Assembly: GCA_964645765.1 (NCBI GenBank)
Contig: CAZYBE010000022.1
Span: 1-52,099 of the forward strand
Direction of reading: 5' to 3'
DNA length: 52,099 nt
Origin: CAZGMN01 sp964645765
GTDB lineage: Bacteria > Acidobacteriota > Aminicenantia > Aminicenantales > Aminicenantaceae
The number at the start of each line of letters is the position of its first letter. Positions within the stretch are counted from its first letter, which is position 1. The position numbers were made by a program, and so were the translations under genes. Shown here piece after piece: positions 1 through 8,293 of the stretch. The notes beneath the pieces were generated by a model. The model was not told the DNA's origin. It ran no database searches and saw only the letters and a program-made list of their open reading frames with translations.

Positions 1-151
1 AGGCACACCCTTTTCGCTTGAGCCAGTTTTTAGCAAGCAGGGTCTTTCCCACCTGCCTGGGACCGGCAATAAAAACCATATGTCTCCCAGTTAAATTTTC
101 GTCAAAGGCATAGTTTTCAATGGACCGTGGAGTGTAATTTTTTGAGACCAT
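1..151 (-). CDS. AAA_14/DUF4143-type ATPase, N-terminal part only
   Basis: Reading the minus strand from the ATG at 151 gives 50 residues before the window ends. They include a P-loop, AGPRQVGKT, at about residues 29-37, preceded by a hydrophobic strand (MVFI). The same GPRQVGKT loop opens the complete ATPase at 45768-46949, so this is a second member of the AAA_14/DUF4143 family (about 390-450 aa, P-loop ATPase with a C-terminal nuclease-like fold; cellular role poorly known). The start is supported by a near-consensus promoter directly upstream that would place transcription initiation almost at the ATG. There is no Shine-Dalgarno sequence. Only the first tenth of the gene is visible, so intactness cannot be judged. 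Confidence 0.8.
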   Translation of the reverse strand, partial: MVSKNYTPRSIENYAFDENLTGRHMVFIAGPRQVGKTLLAKNWLKRKGCA

Positions 152-152
152 G

Positions 153-186
153 CACTCATTTTATCGCGAGTTTTTGAGTGTGTCAA
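153..186 (-). promoter_or_regulatory. Promoter with embedded inverted repeat for the partial AAA_14 gene
   Basis: On the minus strand TTGACA (186-181), a 17-nt spacer and TAAAAT (163-158) form a near-perfect sigma-70 promoter. The ATG (151-149) starts 6 nt after the -10 box, so a leaderless transcript is expected. A 6-bp inverted repeat, CACTCA (153-158) and TGAGTG (175-180), overlaps the -10 box and the spacer, which is a typical operator position. Assignment as an operator is inference. Confidence 0.6.
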
Positions 187-285
187 ATCATTTCCTCTAT
201 GCCAAAATATAGCCCCTGAAAGAAGAGCGTGGGTACAAACCGTCATCAAATGCCGCACTTCTTCCTGCGGTGCTAGAAAAATTTT

Positions 286-3200
286 TTACTCGAGCTTGGG
301 AAAGATGATGCCAGAGATATTCTTCTTCTTCAGGAGATCATTGAATGCAGCAAGGTCGGTTTTAACCAATTCCTCAAACCGTGATTTCTCGTTTGCCAGG
401 CGTTCCTTCAACACGGCATGGACCTCGCGCTGCTGCTTGTTGGGAGCGAAATCCACGCTGTTAGCAATATCCCCTGCGAGCACAGAGAGCTTGCCGTAGA
501 GTTTTTGCGGGCTGCGGAAAGATTTGGAATCCCCTTCGGCGAGGATCGGCTGGAGAAGCTCGTCTTCAACTGAGCGGAGCTTTTTATCGAATTCATCGAC
601 GGCTGTTAATGTGCCTGTATCAGCGGATTTGCCTCCGGCTTTCAACAAGTCCCTCAGGTCGTAGAGCTGCTTGCGCATCCACTCGAGCTGGTTGATCATA
701 TCCGAGACAGTGTTGAGGTCCTCGCGGATTTCGACCTGCATCTTCACCTGTTCCTTTATGTCTTCCACTGTTCCGGCCGAGCGCGGGTCTTTCTTCACCT
801 CGAACGTCTGGGTGAATTCCTTATCGCCAACTTTCAATTTTATCGTGTAGTTTCCTGGTGCAACGAGAAAGCCGCGGAAACCGCCGTATGATCCCCAGCT
901 CAGAATGGGATACCAACCTTCATTTTCCCAGAGCAGATGGAACCTCTTCTCCTCGACCACGTGGGGATTTCCTGGAGGTTTGGTCCGGAGCTTGGCCTGC
1001 CTGGCCCCATTGTGGCGCAGGTCCCAGACAACTCTGTTGATTCCAGGTCGCTTTGTGCCGCGAAGGGTATTGACCAGGTTTCCTTTCTCATCAAGGATGG
1101 TGACGGTTACTTCTCCCTTTGGAGTTTCCTTTAAATAATAATTGATAGAAGCCTGGGGCATGACACTTGGCCCGCCGGCGATGCTGTGCAGGTGATAAGC
1201 ATGGCGCGGCTTGAACAAGTGGATGTCTGCTTTAAGAACCTCGTCGGTAAGCTGCTGCAAGGGAGTGATGTCATCCATGATCCAGAAGCCCCGGCCGTAA
1301 GTTCCAACCACAAGGTCGTTGAAATTCTTCTGGACAACCATGTGATGGACCGGCGCCTGAGGCAGGTTGTTCTGAAGGGGCAGCCAGTTTTTGCCGTCGT
1401 TGAAAGAGATGTAGATGGCGTTCTCAGTGCCCAGAAAAAGCATCCCCTTTCTGACCGGGTCTTCGTGCACCCAGTGGCAGTAGCTGAACACGCTTTTCGG
1501 GATGTCTGAGCTGATGGATTTCCAGGTCTTGCCGTAGTCTGCAGTCTTGTAGACAAAGGGGTCGCGGTTATTCATTTGGTGGAAGTCGATCGTTACGTAC
1601 GCCGTTCCTGCCTCATAGCATGAAGGCTCGACATTGCTCACTGTTCCCCAGGCTGGAAGGCTAGGAATGTTGGCTGTGACATTGGTCCAGGTCTTGCCTC
1701 CATCACGGGTGACCTGGACGAGGCCGTCGTTAGTGCCAACCCAGATGCATCCTTGCTCTAAGGGTGATTCGGCGATGGTGAAAACAACGCAGCCATATTC
1801 GACAGCCAGGTTATCGAACGTAAGCCCTCCTGACGGCCCCATCTTTGTCGGGTCGTTGGTGGTCAGGTCAGGGCTGATGATGGTCCAGCTTCGGCCTGCG
1901 TCAGTTGTCATGTGCACATACTGGCTCCCCGCATAAACTTTGTTGTGGTCATGCGGAGAGATGTGGATGGGGAATGTCCAGTTGAACCTGTATTTGGCTA
2001 CAGCCGCATGAGAGCCGTAGATGGACTCCGGCCAGACATGCACGGTGTTGATGTGTCCTGTCCGGTAATCTGCCCGCATGAGGTCGGCGTTGTAGCTTCC
2101 TCCCCAGACGATATTGGGGTCAACCGGGTCAGGAACTACGTATCCGCATTCGCCGCCGGCTGTTGCCTCCCACTGAGTGCGTGTTGATAAAAAGCCTCTG
2201 CCGCCACCTCCTCCGGTGCTTGGTCCTTTGTAAGCGCTTCTGTCCTGGCAGCCACCGTAGACATAATAGGGAATCTGGTTGTCCACAGCCACGTGGTACA
2301 TCTGGGCGATGGGCAGAATGATTCGTTTCCAGGTCTTTCCACGGTTTAGAGTGATTATGGCGCCTCCGTCGTCACTGATCATCATCCGCTCAGGATTCTT
2401 GGGGTCGGCCCACATGTCATGGCAATCGCCGCTCCAGGGCACGACTTCAGAGGTGTAGCCTCCGTCAAGCGTTCGGCTCATGCTGTTGGCCGCGAAATAG
2501 ACCTCGTTCTCGTCAGCCGGATTGACCATGAGCCGCGAGGCATAATGAGGCCGCTCGTTGAGCAAACGGTTGTAGCTCACCAGGGTCCAGGTCTCGCCGC
2601 CATCGCTCGACCGCCACAAGACTCCCCGGTTAGGGCTTCCGGTCTCGACCAGAGCATAAACGATTTTAGAGTTGCTGGGAGCAACGGCCAGCCCGACTTT
2701 GCCTATTGGAGGGTCTGGCAATCCGTTTCCCGAGAGTCGTCTCCAGGTGTCGCCGCCGTCAGTGGATTTCCAGATTCCGCCGTTCGGCCCGCCGCTTTCC
2801 CTGCCCCAGGTGCGGATGATGAGAGGCCACATCCCCGCAAAAAGGATACGTGAGTTGTTAGGGTCCATGGCGATTTCTGAGCAGCCGGTGTTCTCATCGA
2901 CAAAGAGCACCTGTTCCCAGGTTTTGCCGCCGTCTCTGGTGCGAAATACCCCGCGCTCTTTCTGGGGGCCGTAGCAGTGTCCCATGGCCGCGACAAATAC
3001 GATATCAGGATTGCGGAAGTCGATGGCAATGCGTCCGATACGGCCTGTCATATCCAGGCCCATATGCTTCCAGGTCTTGCCTGCGTCTGTTGATTTGTAG
3101 ACGCCGTTGCCGATGGAGATGTTGCTCCGGACAAAAGCTTCTCCTGTGCCAGCCCAGATCACATTGGGGTCAGAGGGGGCGATGGCCAGAGCGCCCATCG

Positions 3201-3474
3201 ACTGCGCGGCTTGTTCGTCGAAGATGGGCTCCCAGTTTTCTCCGGCGTCAGTGGATTTCCAGATTCCACCCGAAGAAGCTCCGATGTAATACACGAGCGG
3301 GTCGCCAGGCACACTGACCACCGCAGCTGTTCGGTTCCCTGGCGGCCCGATGTGGCGGTAGCGGAGCGCCTTGTAAATCTCAGGCGTGACCTGCTGGGCG
3401 AGGCTCTGAGCGCCTCCGCTGACCAGGAGCATGAGTATTAAGATTGATGCCCAAAAGCCAAACTTTGTCCTCAT
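286..3474 (-). CDS. Secreted sortilin/VPS10-like BNR beta-propeller protein
   Basis: 1062 aa with a signal peptide (hydrophobic residues about 6-27, ending near SLAQQ), so exported. The first 700 residues carry many BNR/Asp-box-like motifs of the form S-x-D-x-G-x-T-W (e.g. STDAGENWEP, TRDGGKTWEQ, SSDGGETWTL), the signature of sortilin/VPS10-type or exo-glycosidase-like propellers. Long glycine-rich loops occur near residues 420-430. The last 300 residues hold a strand-rich module (TILDEKGNLVNTLRG, FlgD-like) and a helical tail. The ATG follows an AGGAGG ribosome site. It is a single gene with no partner. A paralogue of similar architecture lies at 32667-35414. The family is abundant in Acidobacteriota and Bacteroidota and is often labelled glycosyl hydrolase, but no catalytic residues are recognisable. 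Binding of peptides or glycans is a guess. Confidence 0.85.
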   Translation of the reverse strand: MRTKFGFWASILILMLLVSGGAQSLAQQVTPEIYKALRYRHIGPPGNRTAAVVSVPGDPLVYYIGASSGGIWKSTDAGENWEPIFDEQAAQSMGALAIAPSDPNVIWAGTGEAFVRSNISIGNGVYKSTDAGKTWKHMGLDMTGRIGRIAIDFRNPDIVFVAAMGHCYGPQKERGVFRTRDGGKTWEQVLFVDENTGCSEIAMDPNNSRILFAGMWPLIIRTWGRESGGPNGGIWKSTDGGDTWRRLSGNGLPDPPIGKVGLAVAPSNSKIVYALVETGSPNRGVLWRSSDGGETWTLVSYNRLLNERPHYASRLMVNPADENEVYFAANSMSRTLDGGYTSEVVPWSGDCHDMWADPKNPERMMISDDGGAIITLNRGKTWKRIILPIAQMYHVAVDNQIPYYVYGGCQDRSAYKGPSTGGGGGRGFLSTRTQWEATAGGECGYVVPDPVDPNIVWGGSYNADLMRADYRTGHINTVHVWPESIYGSHAAVAKYRFNWTFPIHISPHDHNKVYAGSQYVHMTTDAGRSWTIISPDLTTNDPTKMGPSGGLTFDNLAVEYGCVVFTIAESPLEQGCIWVGTNDGLVQVTRDGGKTWTNVTANIPSLPAWGTVSNVEPSCYEAGTAYVTIDFHQMNNRDPFVYKTADYGKTWKSISSDIPKSVFSYCHWVHEDPVRKGMLFLGTENAIYISFNDGKNWLPLQNNLPQAPVHHMVVQKNFNDLVVGTYGRGFWIMDDITPLQQLTDEVLKADIHLFKPRHAYHLHSIAGGPSVMPQASINYYLKETPKGEVTVTILDEKGNLVNTLRGTKRPGINRVVWDLRHNGARQAKLRTKPPGNPHVVEEKRFHLLWENEGWYPILSWGSYGGFRGFLVAPGNYTIKLKVGDKEFTQTFEVKKDPRSAGTVEDIKEQVKMQVEIREDLNTVSDMINQLEWMRKQLYDLRDLLKAGGKSADTGTLTAVDEFDKKLRSVEDELLQPILAEGDSKSFRSPQKLYGKLSVLAGDIANSVDFAPNKQQREVHAVLKERLANEKSRFEELVKTDLAAFNDLLKKKNISGIIFPKLE

Positions 3475-3517
3475 ATTTCAACCTCCTATGAAAGAAATTT
3501 TTTAGCGAACCTTTTCA

Positions 3518-3536
3518 TTATTTATTTAATAAATAA
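3518..3536. repeat. AT-only perfect inverted repeat
   Basis: Two 9-bp arms, TTATTTATT and AATAAATAA, flank a single T upstream of the propeller gene that ends at 286. The site may be part of that gene's promoter region or a regulator site. It is too AT-rich for a convincing RNA hairpin. Confidence 0.35.
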
Positions 3537-3636
3537 GGTTATTCCTGTTTTGGGGGCGGGTGAAGGAAAGACATCTGAGATTTGGCCAAGAAAGAAGAGC
3601 CATCGTAAATTCTTATACAGACTAAATCGGAAGAAT

Positions 3637-4116
3637 TCAATTCTTCGGGTGCTGCAATGCTTTTTTGTTCTTCTTCAGGGCATTTAAAAAGTAAGAAGGA
3701 ATATTTAATTCTTTCTTCTTTTTTGCCTTGGGTTTTGCAGGAAGTCTTACGCCTTCATCATTCAGCCGTGCGGCTTCTTTGATGTAGTTGAGCAAGGTGC
3801 TGTCGCTCGGCAAGTCTGATAGCTTTGTGATTCGGCCGAAATGCCCCATGGCAGTTTCGCCGGCCTTCTTCATCTTTTTGTCATAATCCTGCATCAGCTT
3901 CGCTTTCCAGAAACCAAATGCGCAGTGCGCCTTGAACGCTGCCATGGAGCACATCATCGCTCCCTTGTAATCAAAGTGAGGGAAACTCCATTTCATGGTT
4001 TCCTCCACATCAGGACATGCTTTGTGAACAAGTTCGCGCAGGTGGTTCAGGATTGGCTTGGCAAAGTCGGCTGACTTGGCAATGTATGCGTCTATGCGTT
4101 TATCTTTTTTCCCCAT
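3637..4116 (-). CDS. YdeI/OmpD-associated-like protein with DUF1801 domain
   Basis: 159 aa if translation starts at the ATG (4116), where family members usually begin (MGKKDKRIDAYIAK). An in-frame TTG ten codons upstream (4146) is a less likely start. The first 110 residues match the DUF1801 fold (ACPDVEETMKWSFPHFDYKG, then AFKAHCAFGFW). The C-terminal part matches the YdeI/OmpD-associated tail, rich in Lys. No signal peptide, so cytosolic. The biochemical role of this family is not firmly known; Bacillus YdeI-type proteins have been connected to peptide resistance and frataxin-like folds. The gene is monocistronic. Confidence 0.8.
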   Translation of the reverse strand: MGKKDKRIDAYIAKSADFAKPILNHLRELVHKACPDVEETMKWSFPHFDYKGAMMCSMAAFKAHCAFGFWKAKLMQDYDKKMKKAGETAMGHFGRITKLSDLPSDSTLLNYIKEAARLNDEGVRLPAKPKAKKKKELNIPSYFLNALKKNKKALQHPKN

Positions 4117-4362
4117 GGTTTTTAGATGATTTCGGTTTATCTCCAAATTTAATTATTTCATTAATGCACCGAAACGTATTACCATAAGAATTTCTTTGGC
4201 GGATAGGAGATTGCTTTTTGGCATCGGTATGAGATTCAGCATTTTTGCGGCTGCTTTCTTAACTTTCCAAGATGAAAGATGGTAAATCAGGCCGAAAGGG
4301 ATGTCAAGGCAGTTTCCTCGAGAAAGGCTGTTATTTAAACTTGAAAAGTGAACACCTATAAG

Positions 4363-4391
4363 TACATTCCCTCTTTCAAAAGAGGAATGTA
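4363..4391. repeat. Hairpin upstream of transposase relic
   Basis: TACATTCC and TCTTT on the left pair with AAAGA and GGAATGTA on the right, with one extra C in the left arm, ending at the relic's original ATG (4391). It may be a leftover leader or end sequence of the element. Confidence 0.4.
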
Positions 4392-4695
4392 TGAAACAGG
4401 TTCACAAATGATTTACCACTGAGCAAATTCAGAATCTCTTCCAAGGATATTGTCAGGGCCTTCTCAATCTTGAGGCTATTGAAGAGGCTTTGGGATATCG
4501 GGAAAACCCGCTTCTTTGCTCCTCTCGGGCTTTATCGCCAAAATCCTGAGGAGTTTTCTATCGTCTATCAAAGGAGTACGCCCTGCAGGATTTCGCATTT
4601 TATGGAAAAGGAGTTCCGCTTAGAGAAGGCACTCATCGAAGAGCGGAGGTTGCCGATTTCCGGCTACAACTACTCCCCCATCAAGGAACGGTACA
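4391..4695 (+). pseudogene. ISNCY-like transposase, degenerate N-terminal part
   Basis: From the ATG at 4391 the frame reads MKQVHK and then hits TGA (4409-4411). It continues as FTTEQIQNLFQGYCQG and LEAIEEALG, after which similarity moves to the next frame near 4493 (KTRFFAPLGLYRQNPEEF, then SIVYQRSTP and ISGYNYSPIKER). This order (a TTEQ...EEAL helix-turn-helix-like segment, then the RFF...YRxNPEEF segment) is that of ISNCY/IS1202-type DDE transposases. One stop, one frameshift and loss of the catalytic core show it is dead. The 137-codon open frame at 4470-4883 runs through this segment and the next, and is not a real gene. Identification is by motif memory and not by search. Confidence 0.6.
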
Positions 4696-4928
4696 TTTTT
4701 ATCCTACCATCAAAAATCATCGCCCGGGTCACCTCCCATATCCCAGACAAGGGCCAGGTGACCATTCGTTATTCTGGTATTTATGCTAACGTTCATCGGG
4801 GAAAGATTAAGAAGGCGAGCCTTGCGGCTTCTTCTATCCGGATTGTTGAGGACAAGCTCCGGCGTATCCATTCCAGGGGTTAGGCCGAGATGACCCGCAA
4901 GGTCTATGAGGTCGAACCACTCCTCGTT
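4696..4928 (+). pseudogene. IS91-like (Y2) transposase, degenerate C-terminal part
   Basis: In frame with the preceding relic, the sequence switches to TSHIPDKGQVTIRYSGIYAN and VHRGKIKKA, then a stop where the family has Trp (TAG after RRIHSRG) and AEMTRKVYEVEPLL. This is the end of IS91/Y2 transposases, usually RYYGxYxNxxRG ... GWAEMIRKVYEVDPLLCPxCG. The catalytic tyrosines and the zinc-ribbon end are missing. The junction with the ISNCY-like part falls around 4690-4710, so two unrelated mobile elements were joined by deletion. The following 280 bp (4929-5206) hold no gene and may contain further eroded element sequence. Confidence 0.6.
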
Positions 4929-5206
4929 TGATGTCTTATCTATGCTTCCTCACGATGGTTAGATGGGATAATAGAGGTGAAAACGTGGCCGCAGCAGCCG
5001 GCAGAGACGAAAACGAAATTTATATATCAAGAAAATTTAAGGGCTATTGGCGAAAGTCGGGAGATGTTAGCATAAATTAGCCCTCTGAGTGGTTCGACAA
5101 ATGGGGGCCATATCCACGGACGAATTTAATCCAAGTAGCTAACATATAGCTCAATCGTCACGATAAGATTCAATATTTACCTTCTCCCTCGGCTGAATTG
5201 ATTATC

Positions 5207-6907
5207 TTACCATATTATCTTTACAGTAGCATACAAAGTTCTCTGAGAATTTCCATCTTGATTATAAGCCCTTACATAATAAGTATAATATCCAGGCAAA
5301 AGTTCATAATCCCAATAAGTCGTCACATTTGCTCCCGTATAATCAATCTGGACAAAAATATTCCCTGTTTTTCTATAAATGAAAAACCCATCTTCATTAT
5401 TTGAATTATCCTCCCAGGTGAGTTCCACATCATATCCATAGGCTATGGCCTCGAGATCGCTCGGCGCAGCTGGCAAATTCGGAGTGGCTGTTGTAAGAGC
5501 ATTATAGGCATTCTGCCTGCCGTTTGAAGCTACCTTGCCATAGAGCGAGCCAAGTGGATTGACGCTTTTCATAATGATAGTTCTTACCTGCCACCAGTTT
5601 AAACCAGGACGATGGCCCCAAGTCAAAGCCGCTTCTCCAGCGACATGAGGTGCGGCCATGGAAGTTCCTGCTAAATATTGATAGTAATTCCCGTCCTTTG
5701 TGCTATATATATTATAGCTATTTTGAGTACCATCTGTCCCGCCCGGTCCTCCAAGATCTACTGAATATGGTCCATAATTTGAAAAAGGAGACTTGTTATC
5801 ATTATGATCGGTTGCAGCCACAGAGATAATATTATCCAGGTCGTAACACGAGGGGTAATTATAAGGATAAGTAGTATCAGTATTTATATTATCATTTCCA
5901 GCAGCAGCGATAAAAATCTTTCCGTTCGTTTGTGCCCTGCCGATAGCGGCAAGAAGCGATCCAGAATCTGGAACGTGCCAGCTATTGTTGGAGAGATGAG
6001 AGCCGTTATAGGTTGAGTAATCTATAGCGCGTATAACATTTGCAGTAGTACCGCTTCCTCCACTATTTAGCCATTTTAAAGCCATAAGCTTCACTCTCCA
6101 ACAAACCCCAACTACTCCGTTGTTATTATTCCCAACCGCGCCTATTGTTCCTGCCACATGAGTACCATGATAAATTGGATAATAGTCATCCATAGGATTA
6201 TTATTGCCTGGACTAGAAGTAAAGTTCCAGCCTCGCCAATCATCGATATAGCCGTTGCCGTCGTTATCAATTCCATCCGTCTCTTTCCCTCCTCCAGTTT
6301 CTCCCGGATTCGTCCAGATATTTGCCTGCAAGTCTTCATGGTTGTAGTTGATCCCACTATCTATCACCGCAACAACAGTATTTGAACTATCAGTAAAAAT
6401 ATCCCAGGCTTCAGGGGCGTCAATATCCGCATCCGCTGTCCCTCCTGTCTGGCCTGTATTATGTAACCCCCATAGCTTGGAAAAATGTTCATCATTAGGA
6501 AACACTTGGTCGGCATGCCCGATGAAATTTTTCTCAGCATACTCAACATTGGGACTTCGGCTGAGAAGAATTATGGCTCGTTCGGTCCCAATATAGTCAG
6601 GAACTCTAATTTGGAAAAGATTGGGATCTGCAAGAAATGACCTGAGAGTGGAAATCTTAGGATCCCATTCAAGAGTTGTTATTTCCCTGCCTAAATATGT
6701 GACTATCCTCCCTTGAACATATTCGATATCCTGTTTGACGATAGTCCTTGGCACGTCTTTATTGAATTTGACAAGGACCTCATTAGGCACATATTCCTCT
6801 TGAGTTGCAAATCCCTCCTGAGTCGCCGCAGAGTGCCGGATTCCAGAAAAGAAAGCCAAAATAGAAAGAACCAAAATTGACAAAAGTAAAAAATGAAACT
6901 TTTTCAT
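5207..6907 (-). CDS. Secreted subtilisin-like serine protease (S8) with fibronectin type III tail
   Basis: 566 aa from the ATG at 6907, which sits 4 nt after a GGAGG ribosome site; a TTG four codons earlier is less likely. Order: signal peptide (1-27), an N-terminal propeptide/fervidolysin-like segment (EYVPNEVLVKF, ~35-130), the S8 catalytic domain (~140-460) and a fibronectin type III domain (~470-566, PAAPSDLEAIAYG ... LTWEDNSNNEDGF). The catalytic triad is visible: Asp in VVAVIDSGINYNHEDL, His in HGTHVAGTIGA and Ser in GTSMAAPHVAGE; the oxyanion Asn is in AAAGNDN. The enzyme should cleave extracellular protein. It is transcribed alone. No C-terminal sorting signal was recognised. Confidence 0.92.
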   Translation of the reverse strand: MKKFHFLLLSILVLSILAFFSGIRHSAATQEGFATQEEYVPNEVLVKFNKDVPRTIVKQDIEYVQGRIVTYLGREITTLEWDPKISTLRSFLADPNLFQIRVPDYIGTERAIILLSRSPNVEYAEKNFIGHADQVFPNDEHFSKLWGLHNTGQTGGTADADIDAPEAWDIFTDSSNTVVAVIDSGINYNHEDLQANIWTNPGETGGGKETDGIDNDGNGYIDDWRGWNFTSSPGNNNPMDDYYPIYHGTHVAGTIGAVGNNNNGVVGVCWRVKLMALKWLNSGGSGTTANVIRAIDYSTYNGSHLSNNSWHVPDSGSLLAAIGRAQTNGKIFIAAAGNDNINTDTTYPYNYPSCYDLDNIISVAATDHNDNKSPFSNYGPYSVDLGGPGGTDGTQNSYNIYSTKDGNYYQYLAGTSMAAPHVAGEAALTWGHRPGLNWWQVRTIIMKSVNPLGSLYGKVASNGRQNAYNALTTATPNLPAAPSDLEAIAYGYDVELTWEDNSNNEDGFFIYRKTGNIFVQIDYTGANVTTYWDYELLPGYYTYYVRAYNQDGNSQRTLYATVKIIW

Positions 6908-7010
6908 TTTACCCTCCAAAAAAATCTTTAATTCCCCCTATATTTTCCCCCGGAGATTTTCTTGCCAAAAACTTTTTGGTTCGAGCTAGCTCATTTTTAT
7001 CACCCCCTTT

Positions 7011-7955
7011 CTAGAAGAGTCTTATTCTAATTCCTATTCTGAATGAATATCCGCTTAAATCTAAAACTGCTTTTCTTATATCATGTCTTTCAGTAACGCT
7101 GCCTTCCCAAATTTTGGACCAGACCGTAAGGCGGGCATGTCTAGCCCACTCTATAATTAAAAGGTCCCATTCTGTAAAATAATAGAGAGTTCCACTTTCT
7201 TCATAATAAAATTGTGGAGGAATGCTATTTGACTTCAATATCCCTTTAAGACCCCTTATTTTAACGAATCTTTGTTGGAGTTCTGCGGCCAAAGCAAGTC
7301 TCCGGGTGAAGTAGTATTCCAAAACAACATTGCCATGAAATCCCAATGAAAAATTCCGCTTCGTAACCCAATATTCTTCTGACCCGGATGGAAATCCAGC
7401 AGGATCAATAATATAAATTTTTAAAAACTGCGCAACTTTTGCCGGGTAAAAGCCAAATCCTCCGCCGACCGAAAAATTGATCTTTGGGTGTGATAATATC
7501 GTGTAATATATGCTCAATCTCACCGGATTTGAAACCTTGATCTCCGGTTTGAAGGTCCAGGTCGTTATTTGAGGGCCGGCATATCCTACAAATGTATAGG
7601 TGATAGAGCTTTCATTGCGGGCATGGAAAGGGCCTGCTGTGGCAATCCCAAAACCAATCCTCGGTGTGAGATCAAACCTTAATTCCGCCTCCCAATTAGA
7701 GGTCTTGCCATCGAGTGTTTTGATTTCCCCGACTAACTGATCGGGCTTATATTTTCTATAATCCATAAAAACTCTATTGTTATTAAATGACTCCAGGCAA
7801 GTATTGACATCTCCGATGGGAGAGGCGGAACCCCATCCGCTTGTAAGCTTAAGGCTGAATTTTGGCTTAAAAGATTTATTTTCTTCTGGATAGGCTGATT
7901 TCACTAACAACAATATGAAAATAAGCATTATCAAAGACTTTGCTTTGTTTTTCAT
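7011..7955 (-). CDS. Putative outer-membrane beta-barrel protein
   Basis: 314 aa with a signal peptide (1-23, hydrophobic LIMLIFILLLV). The mature protein is built of alternating-residue amphipathic segments rich in aromatic residues and glycine, such as LSIYYTILSHPKINFSVGGG and NVVLEYYFTRRLALAAELQQ, and ends in FRIGIRIRLF. A terminal Phe after a beta-signal-like strand is typical of Bam-inserted barrels. No named family recognised; it resembles generic porin-family/OmpW-like small barrels. It lies 103 bp upstream of the subtilase on the same strand, so the two could be cotranscribed. Confidence 0.65.
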   Translation of the reverse strand: MKNKAKSLIMLIFILLLVKSAYPEENKSFKPKFSLKLTSGWGSASPIGDVNTCLESFNNNRVFMDYRKYKPDQLVGEIKTLDGKTSNWEAELRFDLTPRIGFGIATAGPFHARNESSITYTFVGYAGPQITTWTFKPEIKVSNPVRLSIYYTILSHPKINFSVGGGFGFYPAKVAQFLKIYIIDPAGFPSGSEEYWVTKRNFSLGFHGNVVLEYYFTRRLALAAELQQRFVKIRGLKGILKSNSIPPQFYYEESGTLYYFTEWDLLIIEWARHARLTVWSKIWEGSVTERHDIRKAVLDLSGYSFRIGIRIRLF

Positions 7956-8204
7956 TGTATCTTCAACTATGAGGTGCCAACCTTCCCCGCGCGCAGTGCA
8001 AAAGCTTTAAGGAAAACTTGCCCTCAGCCAACACTTTCAACAATATTGGTTGATTTATTAATAATTTAGGCGCAAAACGAACCAATGTCAAGCCGCTTCT
8101 TGCTCCACACCCAGCCTGAGCCCTCAGGCTTTAGATTGCGAAGCGAAGGCAGAGTGGGGCAAGAGCTGCGTGCTTTCGAACCACTCTGCTGAAGCTATTC
8201 AGGC
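7956..8204. other. Intergenic region without a recognised gene
   Basis: Divergent spacer between the barrel gene and the GH36-like gene. It contains an 18-nt palindromic stretch, AGCCTGAG-cc-CTCAGGCT (about 8115-8132), and C+G-richer sequence than its flanks. No open frame with family resemblance was seen. Confidence 0.4.
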
Positions 8205-8232
8205 TTGCTTTTTTGGGGAATGAAAATATAAT
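8205..8232 (+). promoter_or_regulatory. Sigma-70-type promoter for the GH36-like gene
   Basis: TTGCTT (8205-8210), 16-nt spacer and a perfect TATAAT (8227-8232). Predicted start of transcription is near 8239, giving a 5' leader of about 55 nt before the GGAGG site and ATG at 8294. Confidence 0.6.
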
Positions 8233-8293
8233 CTGGTTAAGAAATTATGAGAGATTGCTCACAAACCAAAAAATCTAATCCGGGAGGATTAAA

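Noticed and set aside
252..270. Stem CCGCA/TGCGG after the first propeller gene as a terminator
   Set aside because: The stem is only 5 bp and is not followed by a T-run on the minus strand.
4470..4883. 137-codon frame as an intact hypothetical protein
   Set aside because: It begins at a TTG in the middle of a frameshifted transposase segment and runs into a different transposase family, so it is a relic and not a gene.
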